NCBI GenBank assembly: GCA_030682135.1
Contig: JAUXQT010000100.1
Location: 87,366-151,365 of the forward strand
Direction of reading: 5' to 3'
Origin: Nitrospirota bacterium
GTDB lineage: Bacteria; Nitrospirota; Nitrospiria; Nitrospirales; Nitrospiraceae
Length of the DNA: 64,000 nt
In this document: positions 8,750 to 16,996 of the stretch, in pieces
Layout of the letters: each line of letters begins with the position of its first letter
Numbering within the stretch: position 1 is the stretch's first letter
The notes under the pieces: model-generated
What the model was told of the DNA's origin: nothing
Database searches by the model: none
What the model saw: only the letters and a program-made list of their open reading frames with translations
Made by a program: the position numbers and the translations under genes

Positions 8750-11700
8750 GTGACAGCGAGAAAAGGGAGCCGGACGAAAAAAACAGTCCCTGATAAATCT
8801 GTAAAGCAGAAAAAGGTGCGAGAGCCTAATCGGATACGAGTGGTCCGCGAAGAGCTTGGCCTGAGCCAACAAGCGCTAGCAACAAAGATTGGAACCAGCC
8901 AACAACAAGTTCAAAGAATCGAAGCCGGAAGGCAATCGGTTCGTCACGACCTCGCCCTCAAAATTTGTGCGGCCCTCGGTACCCCTATCGGAAATGTGTT
9001 TCCGAGGATAGGTAAAGCCGTTCAGACCATCCATTCAAACAAAGGCACCGCCTCTACTGCCAAAGTCCCTGCCCTAAGGACGATGAGGGCCGTTTTAGCC
9101 GATGCGACAGATCTGCATGATTGGGCAAAAAGAATAGATGCACCTGCTCTGCTCCCGCTACTGATCAGAAGGCTAATACTGTTTTCCCTTCAGACTGTTG
9201 AAGAGATTCATTTTAGATCTGAGGAAGGAGTAAGGCTTCCTGGTTGGGACGGAGTTCTTCGCGTATCCCAAGGCAATGCATTTATTCCGCCGGGTACATC
9301 CGGGTGGGAAATGGGCACTACCGAACAGATAAAAGGGAAGGCGGATGAAGACTATGACAAACGGGTGAAAGACCCGCTTGGCTTGCAGCCAGCCAATAGC
9401 ACTTTTGTCTTCGTCACACCTAGGCGCTGGAAGAATAAAGAAGAGTGGGCTCAAGCCAAGCGAAATGAAGGCGTGTGGAAAGATGTTCGAGTCATCGATG
9501 CCGATGATTTGTCGGCATGGCTCGAAATCAGCCCCTCGGTACATATCTGGTTCTCCATTCTAATAGGCAAGCGGCCTAGCGGCGTGAACGACTTACAGAA
9601 CTTCTGGCAAACGTGGTCCGGCGCAACACAACCTGCGTTATTACCGAAGCTGCTACTCTCTGGGAGGTCGGCCTCCGTTGCGCAAGTGCAAGAGTTTCTT
9701 CGCGCACGCCCATCGGTCTTGGAAATAAAAGCGGATACGAGGGAAGAAGCGCTGGCCTTTCTTACGGCGTCCATTCTGAGCCTGAAAAACGATGACGAGC
9801 GGGAAAGAACCTTGGCGCGTGTGGTCATCGTCGAAGATCACGCAGCTTGGAGGCAGTTGGCTGGATGGAATAGATCTTTAGTACTTGTTCCTTCTTTTGA
9901 CGATCGTAGAACCGTTCCCGAAGCCCTCACGAGCGGCCATTCCATAGTAATTCCTCTCGGAGGAGGTGACCAGCCGTCACAAGGTGCAATTGTGCTTCCT
10001 CGATTGAATCGGGATGAAGCCAAGAAGGCTCTTGAAGGAATGCACATTCCCGCTGATCGAGTTGCAGAACTCGCCGCGCTAGCACGGCGAAGCATGGGAG
10101 CACTCCGACGCACAATTGCTATTAGTGTATCAACGCTGACGCCAGCTTGGGCGAATGCGGAAAATGCTAGATCCCTACTTCCAGCACTACTGACAGGACA
10201 GTGGAACGACCGCAACCCGAGTGATCAAAAAGCGGTTTCAGATATCGCCGGGAAAGAGTATGCAGATATTGCAACAGCACTTCTGCGCTGGGCTAACGAG
10301 CATGATCCCCCAGTCCGACGTGTGGGAGACACATGGATGTTCGTATCTAAAGAAGACGGCTGGTTACTACTCTCGAGATACCTATCAACACAGGATCTTG
10401 AGAGATTTGAAACGGTAGCCCTTGAGGTGCTTAGCGAGCGCGACCCTGAGTATGAATTGCCTGTTAATGAACGCTGGGAAGCCAATCTGAGGGGCAAGAT
10501 ACTAAAGCGGTCGAAAGAGATACGCAAAGGAGTCGCGGAGACGCTCGCTATTATGGGTTCCTTGAGCGAAGTTCATCCAATCAGCGGCGTCCTTAGCGGG
10601 CAAGAGTGGGCTACTCGTATTATCACCAAGCTTCTTTCTCAACCCGAGGACTGGACGTTTTGGGCATCGATCTCTCCCGTGCTTGAATTCATTGCGGAAG
10701 CCGCACCGGAGGCCTTTCTGTCAGCTGTTGAACGCGCTGTCTCTGATCCCAACAAACAATTAGTAAGGATATTCTCCGATGGTGAAGCGACCTGGCTCCA
10801 AGGGTCCCCTCATACAGGACTGCTGTGGTCGTTGGAAGTTCTAGCCTGGTCCCCTGAGTTTCTTGCTCAAACGGCTCTGATCCTCGCCAGGCTCGCAGGC
10901 CTTGATCCAGGTGTGAGAATGGAAAATAGGCCGATCAACAGTCTTCGAGAAATATTTCTTTGCTGGTCCCCCGGTACAGCTGCCAACCTGGATAAACGCC
11001 TTCGCGTCATAGATATGATACGCAAGCGCGAACCGAACGTGGCATGGAACCTTCTCTGTAGCCTTCTGCCAAGAATCATGGATAGCTCAAATCCAACAGC
11101 GAAACCAAGCTGGCGAGATTGGAAACCGGAAGAGACTTCCTCTGTCACATACGCTGAAGTGTTTAGAGCGACACAGGAAATTGTTGAAAGGCAGCTTGAG
11201 GATATCGGCACGTCGGGCTCCCGCTGGAAAGCCATCATCGAGCATCTTCATGAAGTGGGTCCTGAATTCGACAAGATTGTTAGTCGTCTAGAATCCCTTG
11301 ATTCTCAAGCTCTCACAGAAGTCGATAAAGTTGCTATTTGGGACAGTTTGCGGAAATTCGTATCACAGCATCGCCGATTTCATGATGCACAATGGGCGTT
11401 GCCCTCCGAGTTGGTTGATCGCCTTGATGAGCTACAAGGGCGGTTTGAACCCAACGATCCTATCATTAAGCAGGCTTGGCTCTTCTCAGACGATCCCGAC
11501 CTGCCCTACAAGCGCTCTGACGACGAATACGAGGAGGCCATTGAAGAGGCTCAAACAAAGAGCATTGAGGACCTCCATACCCTGGGCGGATTACCACTTA
11601 TCTTCAAGCTAGCTGAACAAGTGCAATGCCCTTGGAAAATTGGAACAGCACTTGGCACTACCAAGCTGTATGACGGTTTAGAAGGAGAACTCCTAACTCA

Positions 11701-12865
11701 GTGTTTTGGTTCCTCAGATAGGTCGCTTCGGCAACTCGGCATGTACTTTCTGATCAAGAGACGCTCTACTAAAGGCCTGGAATGGGCGGTCAGCCTGCAA
11801 GTGCAGAAAGAATGGAACGGCTGGACACCTAAGCAAAAATCCGATTACTTCCAATGTTTGCCGTTCACCGATGGAGCCACTTGGGACACGCTAGCTCTCC
11901 AAGATGAACAGACGCAACGACTATATTGGTCGCAAGTCGGCCCATATGGGCATGGGAAACTTGAAGGAGAGTTCCGCGAGAAGGTTGTAGAGAAATTTGT
12001 TAAGTACGATCAACTGGAGACAGCCATCGAGTTCTTGGATCTATATGCCCATCGCAAAGAATGTCCTGTACAGCCCAACCTAATAGCGGCAGTACTGTCT
12101 AAAGCTGCTCGCGGGTCTACCAAAGAGATTGATTGGAAACGGCATGGTCATCGTGTAGCAGAATTGTTGGAGCAACTTGCCAGATCTGGTCAAATCCAGA
12201 ATACGGAACTGGCCCAGCTTGAATGGTACTTCTTGCCGTTTCTGCGATTTGATCGGCGTCCAAGTACTTTGCTAAAAGCACTTGCCGACGACCCTGAGTT
12301 TTTTGTCGAGATGTTGAAGATTGTTTATCGAGCGGATAACCAAGAGCCTGAGGAGGTAACCGAGGAACAACGGACACGTGCGCATTATGCCCATGATTTG
12401 CTTTTAAGATGGCAACGCGGTCCGGGACTGAATGCAGATGGAAGCGTTTCTCCCGAGAAGCTGAACGCCTGGATTACGAAGGCGCTTGAATTGGCCTCTG
12501 CGCAGGGGCGCCTTAAAGCCGCTGAGCATCAGATCGGAAATGTATTGGCTCACTACCCTTCAGGTGCCGATGGTGCATGGCCGCACGATGCGATCCGAGA
12601 CCTCATTGAGGAACAAGCGAATGAAGAGATGCAAAATGGTATTACTCAGGGAATTTTGAATAGCAGAGGAGTTGTGAGCCGGTCTCTTGACGAAGGTGGA
12701 AGGCAAGAGAAAGCCATCGCTGAACGATATAAAGAGTACGCGAGAATTCTAAGCGACAAATGGCCAAGGACCTCCATGCTGATGAAAGAAATTTCCAGAT
12801 CTTATGAACTTCGAGCGCGCCGAGAAGACCTTGAAACAGAGATCAGACAAGATTTGTGGAACTAA
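8750..12865 (+). CDS. XRE-type HTH fused to large uncharacterised nuclease-like/helical-repeat protein; candidate defence or effector protein
   Basis: N-terminal HTH VREELGLSQQALATKIGTSQQQVQRIEAGRQS; 'LPGWDGVLRV..NAFIPPGTSGWEMGTT..KADEDYDKR...STFVFVTPRRW...VRVIDADDLSAWLE'; long helical C-terminus; GTG start. Confidence 0.85.
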   Translation: MTARKGSRTKKTVPDKSVKQKKVREPNRIRVVREELGLSQQALATKIGTSQQQVQRIEAGRQSVRHDLALKICAALGTPIGNVFPRIGKAVQTIHSNKGTASTAKVPALRTMRAVLADATDLHDWAKRIDAPALLPLLIRRLILFSLQTVEEIHFRSEEGVRLPGWDGVLRVSQGNAFIPPGTSGWEMGTTEQIKGKADEDYDKRVKDPLGLQPANSTFVFVTPRRWKNKEEWAQAKRNEGVWKDVRVIDADDLSAWLEISPSVHIWFSILIGKRPSGVNDLQNFWQTWSGATQPALLPKLLLSGRSASVAQVQEFLRARPSVLEIKADTREEALAFLTASILSLKNDDERERTLARVVIVEDHAAWRQLAGWNRSLVLVPSFDDRRTVPEALTSGHSIVIPLGGGDQPSQGAIVLPRLNRDEAKKALEGMHIPADRVAELAALARRSMGALRRTIAISVSTLTPAWANAENARSLLPALLTGQWNDRNPSDQKAVSDIAGKEYADIATALLRWANEHDPPVRRVGDTWMFVSKEDGWLLLSRYLSTQDLERFETVALEVLSERDPEYELPVNERWEANLRGKILKRSKEIRKGVAETLAIMGSLSEVHPISGVLSGQEWATRIITKLLSQPEDWTFWASISPVLEFIAEAAPEAFLSAVERAVSDPNKQLVRIFSDGEATWLQGSPHTGLLWSLEVLAWSPEFLAQTALILARLAGLDPGVRMENRPINSLREIFLCWSPGTAANLDKRLRVIDMIRKREPNVAWNLLCSLLPRIMDSSNPTAKPSWRDWKPEETSSVTYAEVFRATQEIVERQLEDIGTSGSRWKAIIEHLHEVGPEFDKIVSRLESLDSQALTEVDKVAIWDSLRKFVSQHRRFHDAQWALPSELVDRLDELQGRFEPNDPIIKQAWLFSDDPDLPYKRSDDEYEEAIEEAQTKSIEDLHTLGGLPLIFKLAEQVQCPWKIGTALGTTKLYDGLEGELLTQCFGSSDRSLRQLGMYFLIKRRSTKGLEWAVSLQVQKEWNGWTPKQKSDYFQCLPFTDGATWDTLALQDEQTQRLYWSQVGPYGHGKLEGEFREKVVEKFVKYDQLETAIEFLDLYAHRKECPVQPNLIAAVLSKAARGSTKEIDWKRHGHRVAELLEQLARSGQIQNTELAQLEWYFLPFLRFDRRPSTLLKALADDPEFFVEMLKIVYRADNQEPEEVTEEQRTRAHYAHDLLLRWQRGPGLNADGSVSPEKLNAWITKALELASAQGRLKAAEHQIGNVLAHYPSGADGAWPHDAIRDLIEEQANEEMQNGITQGILNSRGVVSRSLDEGGRQEKAIAERYKEYARILSDKWPRTSMLMKEISRSYELRARREDLETEIRQDLWN

Positions 12866-13165
12866 CAGGTCCTATCATCAGGTGAGAGGAACGGTCGTAT
12901 AGCAGAGCTATTCCCTGCTCATTCCGTCTCACTCAATCCCACTCCTTCTCAGGTCCCAAGTCGCTGACTTTCTTGCGAAAAGTCTTTGAAGCTCGCGTCA
13001 GTATTGGATGGGCTGAAATGGTCTCAAATCAAATCCCGCCTTCGGCACCACCTCTCCACTTGGAGACAAGAAGTGGAGACATTCTAAGTATTGGGAACAC
13101 TCCTTCTCGCCAAAGCGGGTTCCACTGCTATGATTGAGCAACCACAGCTCTTCCGTCTTCCCCTT

Positions 13166-13230
13166 GAGGGCGGGCTAGATGGTCTCCCACTGCGCGTGTC
13201 CAACGAAGTATGAATGATCCCTCCAAGCTC
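13166..13230. repeat. F1 half-element (left arm and core, then conserved spacer)
   Basis: gagggcgggctagatggtctcccactgcgcgtgtccaacga then aatgatccctccaagctcactg. Confidence 0.6.
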
Positions 13231-13245
13231 ACTGCTTCCCTATTT

Positions 13246-13342
13246 AAGGGGGCAGCCTGGTTGATCCTCGAATGCGCGCGTCGAACGAGGCCCTTCTGAG
13301 GGCGCGCGTTCCGCGAGCAGGAGGACGACCAGGCCACCCCTT
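13246..13342. repeat. Family F1 long palindrome
   Basis: AAGGGGGCAGCCTGGTTGATCCTC ... GAGGACGACCAGGCCACCCCTT arms around core TGCGCGCGTCGAACGAGGCCCTTCTGAGGGCGCGCGTTCCGCGAGCA. Confidence 0.85.
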
Positions 13343-13375
13343 TTCCCTTCCGGGCTCGCTCGTTGCACTCTCCTA

Positions 13376-13470
13376 GAGGGTGGCCTGACTGGTCTCCCAT
13401 TGCGCGTGTCCAACGAGGGTCTTCTGAGACCGCGCGTTGCACGAGCACAGGAGACCATCAGGCTACCCTC
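13376..13470. repeat. Family F1 long palindrome
   Basis: GAGGGTGGCCTGACTGGTCTCC ... GGAGACCATCAGGCTACCCTC; tip GGTCT-TCTG-AGACC. Confidence 0.85.
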
Positions 13471-13598
13471 CTCCCTCTTGACCCGGTCATCCCGCAAGCG
13501 CATCCTTTTAGCTGATCCTGCGCGGGATGCACTCTGCTCTGAACCATCGGCACTCGTAGGATCTCGCCGGGGCGTTCGGATCACGAGAGGGCTACATC

Positions 13599-14558
13599 GT
13601 GATGGCTGCCTGGCTCCTGCTGCTCGTTCCACTGTTACACCCGAGTCCTACCTGGTCTCTTTCCCACTCTGTGCCTGTTCAGCAAGTGTCTACGGCCAAA
13701 ACGCTCACAGGCGACGAATTACTCCGCATCGGCGAGGTCCACGACCACCAGCGCCACTTTCCTGAAACGCTGACCTACTATCAGCTCGCGTTGTCGACGT
13801 TCCGGGAGCACCAGCAGGCCCGCGGCATGGCAACCGCCTTGGTGAAAATCGCGCAGGTGTATGAACGGCAAGGCAAGATCCAGGATGCCGACCTGGCGCT
13901 CCAAGAGGCCCTTCCCCTTTTCGCCCGTTCATCTGACCGGACCGCTCATGCGCGGGCTTTGTTGGTCAGGGGGCGCGTCTCGGCCAGGCTTGGACGCCTC
14001 GACAACGCTCGTACGTCGTTCAGCCAGGCGATCACCCTGTTCGAGCGTGCCCACGATCGACAGGGATGGAACGAATCGTTGGTGCAGCTGGGCCTGCTGG
14101 ACGTCGGTGACGGCGTGACCGAGCCAGGCCTGTCGTTGCTGCAGCAGGCTCGGCAAGACGCGCGCACACGGCAGGATCGCGGTCAGCAACTTGCGGCGGT
14201 CGTGGCGCTGGGAAACGCGCACTGGCTGTTGAATCGGGCTGACGCGGCCCGCCAGTTTTACGACGAGGGCCTTCATCTGGCTGAAGTCGAACGGAATATG
14301 ACGATCGAAGCGATGTTGCGGCTCCGGCTGGCTCAATTAGATGGTGAGGACGAGCGGCTGACCGAAGGCATCGAATTGGGGAAACGCGCGCTTCTTCTCT
14401 CTCAAACCTTGCGCGATGCCGCGACTGAGGCGGCCACGTTGTCTCTGCTGGCCGACCTCTACCGGAAGATGGGACGGAATGCCGAGGCAGAGGAATCGGA
14501 ACAGCGCGCCCTGTCGATCTATCGCAGCCGTCAGATCCTCGTCCACGGCGCCCGTTAA
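13599..14558 (+). CDS. Secreted TPR-repeat protein
   Basis: Signal-like N-terminus followed by repeated TPR units (e.g. ALVKIAQVYERQGKIQDADLALQEALPLF). Confidence 0.8.
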   Translation: MMAAWLLLLVPLLHPSPTWSLSHSVPVQQVSTAKTLTGDELLRIGEVHDHQRHFPETLTYYQLALSTFREHQQARGMATALVKIAQVYERQGKIQDADLALQEALPLFARSSDRTAHARALLVRGRVSARLGRLDNARTSFSQAITLFERAHDRQGWNESLVQLGLLDVGDGVTEPGLSLLQQARQDARTRQDRGQQLAAVVALGNAHWLLNRADAARQFYDEGLHLAEVERNMTIEAMLRLRLAQLDGEDERLTEGIELGKRALLLSQTLRDAATEAATLSLLADLYRKMGRNAEAEESEQRALSIYRSRQILVHGAR

Positions 14559-14775
14559 TCATCCCGCAGGCTCAGAGGGAACGCTTGACCGAGCCTCTCT
14601 CTGGGCGTAGCATATTTTCATGACGTTCCAGTGACGGTGGCTGCAGTCTCTTCCGCACGCCTCTCTCCGTCATCCTGCGCGCCGGATCTCGCCGCAGTCC
14701 CTTTCACTCCTACGCCGGATACAAAGCCCTAGCGCATCACCGCCCGGATGCGGATCCTTTGGAACGAGGGTCCTC

Positions 14776-15216
14776 ATGGGAACTGTCGGCCACAGACCAG
14801 TCCTTCCCCTCTTGGCACTGCTCCTAGTGTCTTATGCCTTCTCTGTGACTGCACCGAATCCCGTTCAGGCCGGTGAAACTCCGACTGTTCTGCCTGTTAC
14901 CGTTACGCCCACGGAGCGTCTCGCTCCGCCGGTCATCTGGCTGGATACGCTTCAATTCAGGCTGACAACGTACTTCACAAAGAAATATCCCGCGTACGAT
15001 TTTTCACCCTACGCACGGGAACTGGACCGAATCCGTGGGGCACTCAGCCTGGGCGATCGATGGGGCGCAAAACGGGAGATGGGGGTGTTTCTCTCAATGC
15101 TGGCGAGTCGTGCCTATGGCCTGGGAGGCGATGCGGCCGAAGAGTTGGCTGACTTTTCGCTACAGATGATGCCTGACGAAGAGTTCGGCATCGTCTACCC
15201 CGGATCGGAAAGATAG
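14776..15216 (+). CDS. Hypothetical exported protein
   Basis: N-terminal signal peptide MGTVGHRPVLPLLALLLVSYAFSVTAPNPVQAG; no family recognised. Confidence 0.5.
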   Translation: MGTVGHRPVLPLLALLLVSYAFSVTAPNPVQAGETPTVLPVTVTPTERLAPPVIWLDTLQFRLTTYFTKKYPAYDFSPYARELDRIRGALSLGDRWGAKREMGVFLSMLASRAYGLGGDAAEELADFSLQMMPDEEFGIVYPGSER

Positions 15217-15282
15217 CGATAGCGGCAAGAAGAGGTGCCAACGGTTGTCGTGATGATTCAAACCGGAGAGGAGGATCTGATC

Positions 15283-15522
15283 ATGGCTTCACACAATCCC
15301 GTGACCAATCGCATTCTCGGAGAAGTGAAACGCACGCAGGGGTGCGATCTCGATACGTTGACCAAACGTCTCTCCGACCTGTCCTGGAACCAGGTCTTTA
15401 ACGAAGTCGATCGCCTGAGCCGAAAGGGCATGGTGCTGGTGACGTTCGGCGCCGAGCGTCGCTATATGATCCGGCTGCCGGAACAGAAGAAAGAATCGGC
15501 GAACCGACACATCCAGTCCTGA
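15283..15522 (+). CDS. Small winged-helix-like hypothetical protein
   Basis: MASHNPVTNRILGEVKRTQGCDLDTLTKRLSDLSWNQVFNEVDRLSRKGMVLVTFGAERRYMIRL. Confidence 0.6.
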   Translation: MASHNPVTNRILGEVKRTQGCDLDTLTKRLSDLSWNQVFNEVDRLSRKGMVLVTFGAERRYMIRLPEQKKESANRHIQS

Positions 15523-15778
15523 TCAGTGAAGGGGATTGACGAGAGCGGCCACCAGCGAGAGAACAACCCCATTAATCTTGCGCCCGTATTGCGCAGAGGG
15601 AGGAGGCTGACGGTTCACTCTTCCTTCGACGACACTTGGCAAGGTGTAAATCCGGTTAGCTGGTCGACGGCAGGATCTGCCGCGTGACTGCTGATTGTTG
15701 ATGATCTCTTGCCGGAAGCAGTGACGGATCTCGCCTCTCGCTTTTCGCCTGTCCCTTGCCGTACGCTTCTTCCTACCT

Positions 15779-16660
15779 ATGAATCAGCACGGACACCTCC
15801 TCACGCCCGGCACCCTCTGGCCCGCCCTGCTCGCACGAACGGCCCATGCCCATGACCGGAAGGCCATCCTCTCCATCCCCACGGAGCCGGAGGTAATCGA
15901 GCAGAGCGGAGTGGCTTTTCAAGTGCGCGTCATCACAGCCCTTGCGATGAAAGCGCTCACGACTGCTGCGAAATCGAACAACGACCCCTTCCTGCCATAC
16001 GACCAGGACCTCTTCGTGACGGATGTCTCCCCCACTCATGTCGCCTTGCTGAACAAGTTCAACGTGGTCGATCACCATCTCGTCATCGTGACCCGCTCGT
16101 TCGAGCCGCAAGAGGCCCTGCTCACCCATGAGGATTGCGCGGCGCTGCTGGCTTGCCTCGCTGAAATCGACGGACTGGGCTTCTACAACGCCGGACCGGC
16201 AGCCGGGGCCAGTCAGCGGCACAAACATCTGCAGCTGATTCCGTTGTCCGCTTTACCGGAAGCCCGACTGCCGATCCAACCGTTGCTACGTTCCGTGAAA
16301 ATGGCCGGCGCCACCGGCCTGGTGCCAGGCTTGCCGTTCCTGCATGCCTATGCGCCGATGGACCAGGCATGGATCGACCAACAGAGTGATGGCGCCTCGC
16401 CGTTGCTCGACTGTTATCGCTCGTTGCTCCGCTCCGTGGGCCTGTCCGTTGAGGCACCCTCGATTCCCTACAACCTGCTCGTGACCAGACAGTGGCTCTT
16501 GCTGGTACCCCGGTCCCAGGAATTTTTCGAGGGGATTTCGATCAATGCGCTGGGCTTCGCGGGAGCCTTGCTGGTGAAAGATGCGGCGCAACTTGCGACG
16601 CTGCGGAAACAGGGTCCCATGACCGCACTTCAACGGGTGGCGCTACCACGGCCGCCGTGA
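15779..16660 (+). CDS. ATP adenylyltransferase/Ap4A phosphorylase-like
   Basis: VALLNKFNVVDHHLVIVTRSFEPQEALL; GPAAGASQRHKHLQLIPL (HIT-like active site). Confidence 0.9.
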   Translation: MNQHGHLLTPGTLWPALLARTAHAHDRKAILSIPTEPEVIEQSGVAFQVRVITALAMKALTTAAKSNNDPFLPYDQDLFVTDVSPTHVALLNKFNVVDHHLVIVTRSFEPQEALLTHEDCAALLACLAEIDGLGFYNAGPAAGASQRHKHLQLIPLSALPEARLPIQPLLRSVKMAGATGLVPGLPFLHAYAPMDQAWIDQQSDGASPLLDCYRSLLRSVGLSVEAPSIPYNLLVTRQWLLLVPRSQEFFEGISINALGFAGALLVKDAAQLATLRKQGPMTALQRVALPRPP

Positions 16661-16704
16661 AGCGGCGTTCGTGAAACGTGACGCGTTAACAGAGGAGGAT
16701 GGTG

Positions 16705-16854
16705 ATGATTCGTTTGATACCGGCCCTTGTTGTGGCATTCGTCGTCCTGGCCGCTCTCGCGTCCGGCTGCATTCCGCGTCACCCTCCCCACACGCCTCAG
16801 CCGGTGCCGGAAGTCCCCAACCAAGAGGTACGCCCGGCTGATCAGCGGAGCTGA
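16705..16854 (+). CDS. Small lipoprotein (49 aa)
   Basis: MIRLIPALVVAFVVLAALASGCIPRHPPHTPQPVPEVPNQEVRPADQRS with lipobox; gaggagg RBS. Confidence 0.6.
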   Translation: MIRLIPALVVAFVVLAALASGCIPRHPPHTPQPVPEVPNQEVRPADQRS

Positions 16855-16867
16855 TGGCTGGACCTCA

Positions 16868-16956
16868 AGAGCTGATAGCGAATGGCTGATAGCACGGACA
16901 AAGGCAATTCTGTGTTTATTCTCCGGACATGCTATCAGCCATACGCTATAGGCTCT
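16868..16956. repeat. Heptad-phased palindrome
   Basis: AGCTGAT AGCGAAT GGCTGAT AGCA... versus GCTATCA GCCATAC GCTATAG GCTCTT (reverse complement). Confidence 0.7.
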
Positions 16957-16996
16957 TTTCTTCAGACAAGACACGCGAGGTGAATTGATCCGCTGG

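Noticed and set aside
8750-12865. Classical STAND NTPase (Avs-like) call for the giant protein
   Set aside because: No GxxxxGK[ST] Walker A could be found by eye (the only GK occurrences are IGKAV, IKGKADE, IGKRPSG, RGKILK, AGKEYAD), so an active STAND assignment is not supported; kept only as a possible degenerate relative.
13246-13470. F1 elements as integron attC sites
   Set aside because: A GTCCAAC stretch fits RYYYAAC in some copies, but there is no matching GTTRRRY on the other side, the conserved part is the core rather than the ends, and no integrase or cassette-like ORF spacing is seen.
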